A stretch of DNA of 64,000 nucleotides from an uncultured Alistipes sp. (GTDB lineage Bacteria; Bacteroidota; Bacteroidia; Bacteroidales; Rikenellaceae). Where the stretch lies: NCBI GenBank assembly GCA_949286165.1, contig CASDZK010000022.1, positions 1 through 64,000 on the forward strand. The letters are read 5' to 3'. This document shows, piece after piece, positions 48,261 to 56,500 of this stretch. A program made the translations under genes and the position numbers. Position 1 is the stretch's first letter. Each line of letters begins with the position of its first letter. The notes under the pieces were generated by a model. The model worked only from the letters and a program-made list of their open reading frames with translations. It was not told the origin of the DNA and made no database searches.

Positions 48261-48478
48261 TGTATCAGCAAAAACAGACAAGTCCGAACTTTACTCAGCC
48301 AAGACTTGCCCGTTTCCCTAATTTTTCGTATCATATTTTACCTCCGGATTTAGGCAGTTTTATTTTCAGGAACGTGTTTAGCGTATCATTGAACAGATTA
48401 ATCATGAGAAATACTGTAGCCAGTATTTAAAATACGAAAAACTGAAAAAGTTCATCTTAACTTTATTTTGAGACGACC
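48226..48478 (-). mobile_element. Internally deleted insertion sequence (MITE-like)
   Basis: The 253-bp interval has terminal inverted repeats: GGCTGTCTCAAAATAAA at the left, and its near-complement ending GAGACGACC at the right (GGTCGTCTCAAAATAAA on the minus strand). Between them, on the minus strand, a start-like ATG near the right end opens a short Phe-rich peptide (MNFFSFSYFKYW). In another frame 31 codons (48426-48331) read as a transposase-like C-terminus (ATVFLMINLFNDTLNTFLKI). The transposase body is missing. The IS family is not identified. It coincides with the switch in strand composition. Confidence 0.65.
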
Positions 48479-48513
48479 TCTTTCTTTATGAGTGGAAGCT
48501 TCTATGTCGGGAC

Positions 48514-49035
48514 TCAATAAATGAAAAAACCTACGAATCCGGATAAGGCCATGACTAAAATGGGATTCATGTTTTTGTATAACAATAACAAGGCTCCGGC
48601 GAAAATGAGATAACTTTTAAAATCGATAAAATTTTCGCGTGTCATGAGTTGTAATGCAGCAGACAGGATCAAACCGATCACTACGGGATAGATTGACCGC
48701 ATGATAGCAGAAACATAAACATTGTTTCTCAGTCTAACAAAAAAATAGGAAGCGATAAGCATGATAAGCAAAGATGGAAGACATACACCAAAGGTAGTCA
48801 ATACCGATCCCCATACGGAATGGGTAACGGTATACCCGATATAAGTGGCGCTATTGATGGAAATGGGCCCCGGCGTCATTTGTGAAATCGCTATGATATT
48901 CGTAAATTCCGTATCGCTGATCCATTGGTGTTCGGTCACGACCTGATGTTGTATTAATGACAACATGGCATATCCTCCTCCAAATCCGAACAATCCGATT
49001 TTAAAAAATGCGATAAATAATTGCCAATAGACCAT
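48514..49035 (-). CDS. chrA: Chromate transporter family protein, short chain (2 of 2)
   Basis: A 173-residue membrane protein equal to one half of the long-chain CHR transporter. It shows the diagnostic FKIGLFGFGGGYAMLSLIQ near the N-terminus, MTPGPISINSATYIGY and several hydrophobic helices. Short-chain CHR proteins work as pairs, and its partner ends 11 bp upstream. Family members export chromate or move related anions, and the true substrate in gut anaerobes is unknown. It is the last gene of the lysC operon. Confidence 0.9.
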   Translation of the reverse strand: MVYWQLFIAFFKIGLFGFGGGYAMLSLIQHQVVTEHQWISDTEFTNIIAISQMTPGPISINSATYIGYTVTHSVWGSVLTTFGVCLPSLLIMLIASYFFVRLRNNVYVSAIMRSIYPVVIGLILSAALQLMTRENFIDFKSYLIFAGALLLLYKNMNPILVMALSGFVGFFIY

Positions 49036-49046
49036 TCCGTTATTCC

Positions 49047-49583
49047 TTATTTCGATTTGTGCGTTTTATAATAAGTATATGCGACGCCGGCAATGATGCC
49101 GATGCAAATCAGGTAAAGCGGGGATATTCCCAATAATATGAGACCGGCAACGGCTATGAACAACGGGTATTCCCATTTGCGGATGTTTCGGGCAAAAACG
49201 AATACCGTATATAATATTAATGCCACGACGGAAGGTCGTAACCCGTTGAATACTTTCATTACTTCGGGATTTTCGCTGAAATCTTGAAAAAAAACGGCGA
49301 TTAGCAACAGTATGATGAAAGAGGGGAGCGTACTACCTAAAAATCCGGCAATTCCTCCCGCCAGTTTGTGTTGTCTGTATCCGATTAGGATAGCGGTATT
49401 GACCGCCATAGGACCGGGAGATGCCTGGGCTAACGATAAATAATCCATGAACTCTTTTTCCCCCATCCAATTGTTTTTTTGGGTAATTTCTCTTTGCATC
49501 ATCATAATCATAGTATAACCTCCTCCAAAAGTAAAAAGCCCAATTTTGAAAAATGACCAGAAAATATGGAGTAATTGAATCAT
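49047..49583 (-). CDS. chrA: Chromate transporter family protein, short chain (1 of 2)
   Basis: 178 residues with FKIGLFTFGGGYTMIMMMQ, ASPGPMAVNTAILIGY and five or six hydrophobic helices. It is homologous to the next gene (FGGGY and SPGP/TPGP motifs shared), so the two arose by duplication and probably form a heterodimer with opposite topology. It starts 9 bp after the pseudouridine synthase gene in the same leftward operon. Confidence 0.9.
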   Translation of the reverse strand: MIQLLHIFWSFFKIGLFTFGGGYTMIMMMQREITQKNNWMGEKEFMDYLSLAQASPGPMAVNTAILIGYRQHKLAGGIAGFLGSTLPSFIILLLIAVFFQDFSENPEVMKVFNGLRPSVVALILYTVFVFARNIRKWEYPLFIAVAGLILLGISPLYLICIGIIAGVAYTYYKTHKSK

Positions 49584-49592
49584 GTTATAAGA

Positions 49593-50291
49593 TTATTGAT
49601 TGGATTGATGCGATTCGAAAAATAGCCATAAATTGTCTTGACCAGGAACGGGAGCTACGATACGGACATTTGCTTTCGTTACAGGATGCGTGAATGCTAT
49701 TTCCCGAGCATGCAACGATATGCTGCCGTTTTCGTTTGATCTGGAAGCCCCATATTTCAAATCTCCTTTGATCGGAAATCCCGCTTTGGATAACTGACAT
49801 CGGATTTGATGATGCCGCCCGGTAATCAAATTTATCTCCAATAGGTGGTAATGAGTGCCGGAAAGGAGGTAGCGGTAATTCAATCGTGCTTCTTTAGCGT
49901 TTTTTCTGGGAGCATCATAAGCATATGACCGATTTTTTTTAGGATTGCGTTCGATGTAATGTACCAATTCTCCTGTCAAGGGAAAAGGTTTCGATTCGAT
50001 TATGGCCCAATAAATTTTCTTGATTTCCCGTTTTTTTACTTTTTCACACATCCGGGTAAGGGCTTTGGAAGTTTTGGCAAAAATTACGACCCCGCTTACC
50101 GGACGATCTATACGATGCACGACCCCTAAAAAAACAGCACCAGGCTTGGCATCGCGGCATTTGATGAATTCTTTTAAGTCATTTTCCAACGACGAATCGC
50201 CGGAATTGTCGCTTTGCACAAGCTGGCCCGCTTTTTTATTGACAATCAATAAATGGTTGTCTTCGTATAAAATGGTTTTCGAATCGAACAT
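49593..50291 (-). CDS. RluA-family pseudouridine synthase
   Basis: A 232-residue RNA-modifying enzyme with the catalytic HRIDRPVSGVVIFAKT motif (Asp nucleophile), LITGRHHQIRCQL and IKGDLKYG. It lacks an N-terminal S4 domain, like RluA and TruC, so the target could be tRNA or 23S rRNA. The ATG overlaps the lysA stop by one base (TAATG), indicating translational coupling. Confidence 0.92.
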   Translation of the reverse strand: MFDSKTILYEDNHLLIVNKKAGQLVQSDNSGDSSLENDLKEFIKCRDAKPGAVFLGVVHRIDRPVSGVVIFAKTSKALTRMCEKVKKREIKKIYWAIIESKPFPLTGELVHYIERNPKKNRSYAYDAPRKNAKEARLNYRYLLSGTHYHLLEINLITGRHHQIRCQLSKAGFPIKGDLKYGASRSNENGSISLHAREIAFTHPVTKANVRIVAPVPGQDNLWLFFESHQSNQ

Positions 50292-51454
50292 TACAAGTCA
50301 CTGCTGAATACGGACGGTTTTAATGACCGGAGATTATAATGCGAAGCCATACTGCTTCCGTAAGCTCCTGCCGAATAAAACACCAGAATATCGCCCCGCT
50401 GGGTTTCCGGAAGTTGGATATCACGATCGAAAACATCGGTAGATTCGCAAACTCCTCCTGCAATACTGTATGTATGATTCGGTTTGTCCGACGAAATGTT
50501 CTCTATTTTGTGATGAGCCTGGTACAGAGCCGGACGCATTAGTTCCGTCATTGCAGCGTCCACGATAACAAAATTTTTGCCGGAAGCAGTATTTTTGGTC
50601 AATAAAACTCTGGAAACGAGACAACCCGATTGGGCGATGATAGAACGCCCTAATTCAAAATGTAAAGTTTGGTTTTTTTTCAAGACGATTCCCTCTGCGA
50701 AAATTTTGAAGTATTCGTCAAAGTCAGGGATAGGATCGGCTATCGGATCAATATAGTTGATTCCCAAACCTCCTCCTACGTTAATATGATCCAAAACAAT
50801 ACCTTGTCCTTCGAACCAGGTTACGATCGTATTGACTCTCGAACAAAAATTTCGGAAAACGTCCATATTGAGAATCTGGGAACCGATATGGAAATGCAGG
50901 CCGACGATTTGTATGTTTTGTAATTTGTGCAAAGATTCGATGGCCATGTCGATTTCTTTATATGAAATGCCGAATTTGCTGTCGGCATGGCCCGTGGAAA
51001 TGTTTTTATGAGTTTGCGGATCCACATCCGGATTGATTCGCAAAGCGATCCGGGCGCATAATTCGCGTTGGCGGGCCAATTCGTTGATGATCTCCAGTTC
51101 TGCAAGCGATTCGCAATTGAAACAGAATATATTGTTTTCCAAACCGCAGATAATTTCCTCATCTGTTTTTCCTACGCCGGCAAAAACGATTCTGGCCGGT
51201 TCGAAACCACAGTTGATTGCTTCCTGCACTTCTCCTCCGCTTACGCAATCCGCACCGAAACCGTATCCTGCAATATGTTTGAGAATACGGGATTCGAAGT
51301 TGGCTTTCATGGCATAATGTACTTTGAATCCGTATGAATCCGACAGTTGTTTGACTTTGGATAAAGTGGCGTCCAACAATTGCATGTCATAGAAATAACA
51401 GGGAGTCTGTAAATGCGACAAGGTAGTTAGTTTCTTGAGGTTGTCTTTTAGCAT
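50291..51454 (-). CDS. lysA: Diaminopimelate decarboxylase
   Basis: A 387-residue PLP fold-III decarboxylase that converts meso-diaminopimelate to lysine. Features are HYAMKANFE (PLP Lys), GADCVSGGE, HFHIGSQ, the phosphate-binding NVGGGLGINY, and the C-terminal GGVCESTDVFDRD and YSAGAYGSSMAS with catalytic Cys and Tyr. It is slightly shorter than E. coli LysA (420), typical for Bacteroidota. It overlaps lysC by 7 nt and the downstream gene by 1 nt. Confidence 0.95.
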   Translation of the reverse strand: MLKDNLKKLTTLSHLQTPCYFYDMQLLDATLSKVKQLSDSYGFKVHYAMKANFESRILKHIAGYGFGADCVSGGEVQEAINCGFEPARIVFAGVGKTDEEIICGLENNIFCFNCESLAELEIINELARQRELCARIALRINPDVDPQTHKNISTGHADSKFGISYKEIDMAIESLHKLQNIQIVGLHFHIGSQILNMDVFRNFCSRVNTIVTWFEGQGIVLDHINVGGGLGINYIDPIADPIPDFDEYFKIFAEGIVLKKNQTLHFELGRSIIAQSGCLVSRVLLTKNTASGKNFVIVDAAMTELMRPALYQAHHKIENISSDKPNHTYSIAGGVCESTDVFDRDIQLPETQRGDILVFYSAGAYGSSMASHYNLRSLKPSVFSSDL

Positions 51455-52758
51455 AGGTTGAAAAGGTTATTGTTTAATAAACGCAATACTTCTTTTTTGT
51501 ATTCCGAATCTACCAAAAAAGCCATGCTGCGTGCGCTGGCTCCGTACGAAATCATTTTTACGGGAATCGATTTGATACTTTCCAGAATATGTGCGGCCAG
51601 CCCTGCCTGACTGTATCCGATTTTACCGACCACGCATATGATAGCGCTGTTGCGTTCCACTTCGATTTTCCCCAACGGTTTCAGATCTTCTACGATGGAA
51701 TCGATATTGAGATCATTGTCTATAGTCAGGGAAACGGCGACTTCCGAAGTCGTGATCATATCGATCGAGGTTTTGTGGTTTTCGAATACTTCGAAAACCT
51801 GCCGAAGAAATCCGTAAGCCATCAACATTCGGGCGGAACATATCCTCACAACGGTAATGTTATCTTTAGCCGCTACGGCATGAAATCGTTTTTGGCTATC
51901 TCCGTCGTTGGTAATCAATGTGCCTTCGGCATTTCTGTTCATTGTATTCTTTAACCGAACGGCAATTCCATGTTCCTTACATGGCTGTATTGTAGCCGGA
52001 TGAAGTATTTTGGCTCCGAAATAGGCCAATTCCGCCGCTTCGTCGAAACTCATTTTCCGAATGGGGTAGGTATTTTCCACGTATCTCGGGTCATTGTTAT
52101 GCATACCGTCGATATCGGTCCATATCTGAACTTCGCTGGAATCGATGGCCGCTCCGATTAAGGCCGCACTGTAATCGCTTCCTCCGCGGCCTAAATTATC
52201 GAGTTTTCCTTCAGCATTGGTGCAAATGAATCCCTGAGTGACAAAAAAGGTATCCTTGTCGCCCGTTTCGATTTCCCGTTTGATGTTTTTCAATTTATCG
52301 GTATCCACTTTGCCGTTTTCATCGACGAACATGAAATCCGGGATATTGATTAATTTCGCTTTATATCCTATTTCTTTCAAATAAAACGTAAAAATGGCGG
52401 ATGTCAACAACTCTCCTTGAGCAAGTATCTGTCTTTCCGTGGACGGACCGTCGTAAGAAGCGGCGGCATTTGCGATTCCGGAAAACACCTGTTCGCATTT
52501 TTCCAAAGCGGCGGCCTGATAATCGGTCAATAATTCCCGGACACATGTGGTATATTTATCCGAAAGAAACGAAACGACAGGCGTGATGTCTTCTTTATTT
52601 TTAGCCAGAGAGGATATCTTTACCAAAGAGTCGGTTGTCCCGGACATAGCGGATAAAACGGTAACTTTAGCATTTTCACCTTTGATGATTTCTGCAACCA
52701 TACGCATATTTGCAGAAGAACCTACGGATGTACCTCCGAATTTTAGTACTTTACTCAT
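51448..52758 (-). CDS. lysC: Aspartate kinase, monofunctional
   Basis: A 436-residue enzyme for the first step of the aspartate family pathway, phosphorylating aspartate. It has KFGGTSVGSS at the N-terminus, GRGGSDYSAALI and DIDGMHNNDPR in the kinase domain (1 to about 290), then two ACT domains (about 300-436) with MLMAYGFLRQVFEVF and VVGKIGYSQAG. Direct coupling to lysA suggests a lysine-pathway isozyme, with feedback by lysine likely but not proven. It is first in the operon lysC-lysA-pseudouridine synthase-chrA-chrA. Confidence 0.95.
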   Translation of the reverse strand: MSKVLKFGGTSVGSSANMRMVAEIIKGENAKVTVLSAMSGTTDSLVKISSLAKNKEDITPVVSFLSDKYTTCVRELLTDYQAAALEKCEQVFSGIANAAASYDGPSTERQILAQGELLTSAIFTFYLKEIGYKAKLINIPDFMFVDENGKVDTDKLKNIKREIETGDKDTFFVTQGFICTNAEGKLDNLGRGGSDYSAALIGAAIDSSEVQIWTDIDGMHNNDPRYVENTYPIRKMSFDEAAELAYFGAKILHPATIQPCKEHGIAVRLKNTMNRNAEGTLITNDGDSQKRFHAVAAKDNITVVRICSARMLMAYGFLRQVFEVFENHKTSIDMITTSEVAVSLTIDNDLNIDSIVEDLKPLGKIEVERNSAIICVVGKIGYSQAGLAAHILESIKSIPVKMISYGASARSMAFLVDSEYKKEVLRLLNNNLFNLC

Positions 52759-52850
52759 TATGATATCAACGTTTTAAATTTCTGTTTATCAGTCATATAA
52801 AAAAGATATTTCGATAGCTTGGTTATCTCGTTTCCTTTGAAAATGACCCC

Positions 52851-52858
52851 CAAATTTA
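52851..52858 (-). promoter_or_regulatory. -7 promoter element for the lysC operon
   Basis: TAAATTTG on the minus strand, a full TAnnTTTG match, 92 bp before the lysC ATG. The predicted leader of about 85 nt could hold regulatory structure. No lysine riboswitch core is evident. Confidence 0.5.
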
Positions 52859-52911
52859 TAACATATCATTTTTTAATGAAAATATTTTTTGTTTTTTTGT
52901 TCAATAATTAC

Positions 52912-52919
52912 TATTTTTG
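52912..52919 (+). promoter_or_regulatory. -7 promoter element for the ACT-like protein gene
   Basis: TATTTTTG on the plus strand, 38 bp before ATG 52958 and 54 bp from the divergent lysC -7 element. It excludes the more upstream in-frame start at 52889. Confidence 0.5.
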
Positions 52920-52957
52920 TTAAAATATTAACTCGTAAAAAAAATGGAAAGTATTGT

Positions 52958-53629
52958 ATGGTAACGATTCCCAGTGCAGTTGAAAAAGTCATTAAAAAGA
53001 AGCCGTTTTTAGAGAGTGCTTTGATAGAAGGAATTGTCAATTTGTCCGCTTTGTCCCGGAAAATCAAACCGGAGATAGAAAAGGAATTGGGAAAAGAGGT
53101 AAACGACGGTGCTGTGATTATGGCCTTGAACCGTCTGGTGCCTCGACTGGAATTGATATCCTCGATGAAATTTCAAAAAGTAGTGGAAAATATCGGGGAT
53201 ATCATCGTTCGTTCCAATTTGGCCGATTATGCTTATTTGAACAGCAAAACCTTATATACAAAACAAGCGAAATTGTTGGAGAGGATTAACGATTTAAGCG
53301 ATGTGTTTTGTACCTTTTCACAAGGAGTCAGTGAAACGACAGTAGTGGTAAGCAGTACGGTTTCCGGATTAGTAGAAGAAGTGTTTAAAGACGAGGTTAT
53401 GATTTCCCAAACGGACTTTTTGTCTTCCATTACGGTTAAATTACCGTATGAAAACACTATCTATCCGGGGGTATATTATTATATCTTTAAAGAATTGGCA
53501 TGGGACAATATCAATATTAAGGAAGTAATCAGCACAACGAACGAATTTACTGTGATTGTGGATGATGCTGATATTCACCGGGCTTTTTCGATTCTTATGG
53601 AATCGAAAAAACAGTTTTCGATGAAATAA
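52958..53629 (+). CDS. ACT-like domain protein, divergent from lysC (putative regulator)
   Basis: 223 residues from ATG 52958; the frame is open to 52889, but that lies upstream of the promoter element. The N-terminal third (IVNLSALSRKIKPEIEKEL, GAVIMALNRLVPRLE) is helical and HTH-like. The C-terminal half has two segments with the pattern of paired ACT domains, as in aspartate kinases: the second reads LAWDNINIKEVISTTNEFTVIVDDADIHRAF. It lacks the kinase domain. Divergent placement against lysC suggests an amino-acid-sensing regulator of lysine genes. This is inference; the gene is not a member of a family I can name. Confidence 0.65.
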   Translation: MVTIPSAVEKVIKKKPFLESALIEGIVNLSALSRKIKPEIEKELGKEVNDGAVIMALNRLVPRLELISSMKFQKVVENIGDIIVRSNLADYAYLNSKTLYTKQAKLLERINDLSDVFCTFSQGVSETTVVVSSTVSGLVEEVFKDEVMISQTDFLSSITVKLPYENTIYPGVYYYIFKELAWDNINIKEVISTTNEFTVIVDDADIHRAFSILMESKKQFSMK

Positions 53630-53653
53630 CCGACTTTCGGTCATTCGTCGAGA

Positions 53654-53685
53654 TTTGGCGAATGACCGAAAAAGCCCTATCTTTA
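53654..53685 (+). promoter_or_regulatory. Promoter of the 53735-55480 gene pair
   Basis: TTTG (53654-53657), a 20-bp spacer and TATCTTTA (53678-53685, one mismatch). The -33 box lies inside a 12-bp stem-loop (53636-53647/53659-53670) that may be the end of the previous gene or an operator. Confidence 0.5.
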
Positions 53686-53734
53686 ACGTTTCAATCGTTA
53701 AATGTTTTTGTTTTAATTTAACTCAATAAAAAAT

Positions 53735-54022
53735 ATGGCAAGTCTTAGAAAACTGAAAAAAGAAATTGATTATCTGGTAAGTGAAGTAATTTCCGACGGG
53801 TATGCCTGTATGGTTGTTCATGCGTCTAAAAACAGAGATGCCGTTATTGACATAATAGAAGAAGCTGTAGATGTACGGAATAAACTGATTGATCGGGCAA
53901 ATCATTCAGACGAAAAACATAATACTCGTTTAGTCAAAAAATATTATCGGACATTACGGGCCGAAATGTTTGACAGTATTGATGCACTGTTTCAGAAATT
54001 GAGTGACATTTGTAAAGCTTAA
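53735..54022 (+). CDS. Conserved small helical protein, 95 residues
   Basis: A 95-residue soluble protein with no signal peptide and a predicted all-helical fold (SLRKLKKEIDYLVSEVISD near the N-terminus, YRTLRAEMFDSIDALFQKL near the end). I know of no function or catalytic motif for it. It lies 15 bp upstream of the GH109-type gene and appears co-transcribed with it from the promoter at 53654-53685, though the cytoplasmic nature makes a direct role in glycan breakdown unlikely. Confidence 0.75.
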   Translation: MASLRKLKKEIDYLVSEVISDGYACMVVHASKNRDAVIDIIEEAVDVRNKLIDRANHSDEKHNTRLVKKYYRTLRAEMFDSIDALFQKLSDICKA

Positions 54023-54037
54023 TAATTATAAAATTAA

Positions 54038-55480
54038 ATGAAGAACATGAAAAGAACGACTTTTCCCGGAATCGCAAGCATGATGTTATTGGTGTCATGC
54101 CTGACTGCGACCGGATTTTTAGGAGTTTCTTGCACCTCTCAAAGCAAGGAACCCGCTAAACCGCAAATGATATCGTTACCTGTACCGGAACGGGAAAGCG
54201 GCCAAACAGATGTTGTCGGATTGGTTGCTCCGGCTTTGGACACTGTCCGGGTAGGATTTATCGGCTTGGGAATGCGCGGTCCCGGAGCAGTGCAGCGTTT
54301 TACTCATATCGATGGAACCAAAATCGTCGCTTTATGCGATTTGCGTCCCGAATGCGTGGAAAACGCCCAAAAAATACTGACGAATGCGGGTTTACCGGAA
54401 GCGGCGGCTTATACCGGTAGCGAAGATGCATGGAAACAATTGTGCGAACGGGACGACATCAATCTCGTTTATATTGCTACAGATTGGAAACACCATGCGC
54501 AGATGGCAATTTATGCTATGGAACACGGCAAACATGTCGCGATAGAGGTTCCTGCCGCTATGTCGATGGACGAAATTTGGGCTTTGATCAATACGTCTGA
54601 AAAAACTCGGAAGCATTGTATGCAATTGGAAAATTGCGTGTACGATTTCTTTGAATTGACGACGTTGAATATGGCGCAACAAGGATTGTTTGGAGAGATT
54701 ATGCACGTAGAAGGTTCATATATCCATAATCTGGAAGATTTTTGGGGACAATATTGGAATAACTGGCGTTTGGATTATAACAGGACGCATCGCGGAGATG
54801 TTTATCCGACACATGGCATCGGCCCTGCTTGCCAGTTGCTGGATATTCATCGTGGAGACAAAATGAACTATTTGGTTTCCATGGATACCAAGGCGGTCAA
54901 TGCTCCGCGATATATCAAGGAAAAGACAGGAGAAGAAGTTACCGATTTTAAAAATGGCGATCATACTTTGACCCTAATTCGTACGGAAAACGGGAAAACG
55001 ATTCATATTCAACACAATGTAGTGTCTCCTCGTCCGTATAGCCGTATGTATCAATTGACGGGAACAGATGGTTTTGCCAATAAATATCCGGTAGAAGGGT
55101 ATGCTTTGAGACCGACGCAGGTTTCTTCGGATGTCGCGCCTGACCACGAAAATCTTTCGGCTCACGGTTTTGTTCCCGAAGACGTTAAAAAAGCTTTGAT
55201 GGAGAAATACAAACATCCGATTCATCGGGAATTGGAAGAAACGGCAAAGAAAGTAGGCGGTCATGGAGGTATGGACTATATTATGGATTACCGTCTGGTC
55301 TATTGTCTGCGGAACGGTTTGCCTTTGGATATGGATGTGTATGACTTGGCAGAATGGTGCTGTTTGACGGAACTAACAGGTATTTCTATCGAAAACAACA
55401 GTGCCCCCGTAGAAATTCCCGATTTTACGCGCGGAGCCTGGAATAAGGTAAAAGGGTACAGACATGCCATGAAAAATTAA
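54038..55480 (+). CDS. GH109-type lipoprotein (NAD-dependent alpha-N-acetylgalactosaminidase family)
   Basis: 480 residues. A signal ends in LGVSC (lipobox), then a linker, then a Gfo/Idh/MocA Rossmann fold: VRVGFIGLGMRGPGAVQRF, ALCDLRPE, YIATDWKHHA, and VAIEVPAAMS in place of the usual EKP. The Tyr-x-x-His pair YPTHGIGPA (Tyr256, His259) matches the catalytic pair of Elizabethkingia GH109 (Tyr225, His228). GH109 removes alpha-GalNAc by transient NAD-dependent oxidation at C3. The enzyme is therefore expected to act on host O-glycans or blood-group A type ends from the cell surface or periplasm. Starts at 54038 or 54047 are possible. Confidence 0.87.
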   Translation: MKNMKRTTFPGIASMMLLVSCLTATGFLGVSCTSQSKEPAKPQMISLPVPERESGQTDVVGLVAPALDTVRVGFIGLGMRGPGAVQRFTHIDGTKIVALCDLRPECVENAQKILTNAGLPEAAAYTGSEDAWKQLCERDDINLVYIATDWKHHAQMAIYAMEHGKHVAIEVPAAMSMDEIWALINTSEKTRKHCMQLENCVYDFFELTTLNMAQQGLFGEIMHVEGSYIHNLEDFWGQYWNNWRLDYNRTHRGDVYPTHGIGPACQLLDIHRGDKMNYLVSMDTKAVNAPRYIKEKTGEEVTDFKNGDHTLTLIRTENGKTIHIQHNVVSPRPYSRMYQLTGTDGFANKYPVEGYALRPTQVSSDVAPDHENLSAHGFVPEDVKKALMEKYKHPIHRELEETAKKVGGHGGMDYIMDYRLVYCLRNGLPLDMDVYDLAEWCCLTELTGISIENNSAPVEIPDFTRGAWNKVKGYRHAMKN

Positions 55481-55508
55481 GGGATTTTAATTTGGATATT
55501 ACGAAATG

Positions 55509-55548
55509 AGGGTAACCTAAAAGTCAAGGACAGACTTAAGGTTACCCT
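55509..55548 (+). terminator. Terminator of the GH109 transcript
   Basis: A 10-bp stem (AGGGTAACCT/AGGTTACCCT) with an inner AAGTC/GACTT stem, then TCTTTTTT. It begins 29 bp after the stop codon. Confidence 0.85.
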
Positions 55549-55620
55549 TCTTTTTTCAGAATGTCTGAAAAGTCCTGTTGAGTTCGGATGCTGAATTGGG
55601 GGAGGTAACAATACGAATGA

Positions 55621-55666
55621 AGAACGGTTATCTTGCTAAAAATAAACGAGATAACCATTCTTTTTA
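55621..55666 (+). terminator. Hairpin upstream of the IS1182 remnant
   Basis: A 14-position stem with one mismatch (AGAACGGTTATCTT/GAGATAACCATTCT) followed by TTTTAT. It may shield the transposase frame from read-through. The stretch 55560-55720 shows no other gene. Confidence 0.6.
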
Positions 55667-55721
55667 TGGTAAAAGATTGTTATGTTTATAGTGCTTAAAA
55701 AAAGATAAACAGTCATTCATC

Positions 55722-56500
55722 ATGAGAGTAAAGATAGTATATAAATCGGACAATCAGAACGACAATCTTCTTTTTCCGCCTACATTGGGGGAGCTGATAC
55801 CGGAGAACCATCTGGTCCGGACAGTGAGTACGGTAATAGACAGGCTTGACATCTCGAGGATAGAATCGACCTACAAGAGGGGCGGGACGAGCAGCTTCCA
55901 TCCCCCGAAAGCTGCTGAAGGTTCTCATGTATTCCTATATAATAACATCTACTCCAGGCGGAGGATGAAGCATCTTCTGAGGGAGAACGAGAACTACATG
56001 TAGCTCTCGGGGATGAGCCGGCCGGATTTCAGGACGATCAACCGATTCAGGAGCGAGCGTCTGTCGGACGGTCGATTTGACGAGGTGTTCCGTCAGGTTG
56101 TCCTGTTACTGAACGGGGAGGGCCTGCTATCGTTGAAGGTACAGTACATAGACGGGACAAAAATAGAGTCGGCGGCGAACGGGTACACCTTCGTGTGGAA
56201 AGACGGCGTGGAGAAGAACATGTCGAAGTTGGAGGCGAAAGCGGACGCAGTCCTCAGGACGGCGGAGGAAGCCTCGCAATGGAGAATACGGAATGCCAGG
56301 AGGAAGGGCCCCTGTACGGAGGACTTTCCGGAACGAACCGAAAGGATACTGAGGAGGATGGACGAGCAGGGCATCAGCGACAGGAAATTTCACAGGAGCG
56401 TCCGGAAGGTTAAAGAGGAGTCCATTCCGAAGCTGGGACTAGTCGACAAAATTCATGATACTCATGTCAGTAATGACGAGATATGTATTCGTCAATAAGT
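55722..56500 (+). pseudogene. IS1182-family transposase, disrupted and truncated
   Basis: The N-terminal half of an IS1182-type transposase (LGELIPENHLVRTVSTVID, LSGMSRPDFRTINRFRSERL, LSLKVQYIDGTKIESAANGY, a zinc-free helical linker). A TAG at 56001 replaces the Trp codon expected in YMWLSGM. A segment near 55911-55945 reads sensibly only in the +1 frame (LLKVLMYSY), so two compensating indels occurred. The catalytic C-terminal half is missing: after about 56440 the sequence changes character and ends at a stop at 56498. No intact inverted repeats were seen. It is a dead element. Confidence 0.85.

Noticed and set aside
48199-48513. DnaA boxes or an origin of replication at the composition switch
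   Set aside because: No TTATCCACA-like boxes or AT-rich unwinding repeats were seen, so the origin reading rests on composition only.
52759-52957. Lysine riboswitch upstream of lysC
   Set aside because: The leader is too short and AT-rich and lacks the conserved five-way junction motifs.
52944-52964. A six-codon frame (MESIVW) overlapping the start of the ACT-like gene, as a leader peptide
   Set aside because: It contains no lysine, threonine or methionine run and no attenuator hairpins follow; chance occurrence is likely.
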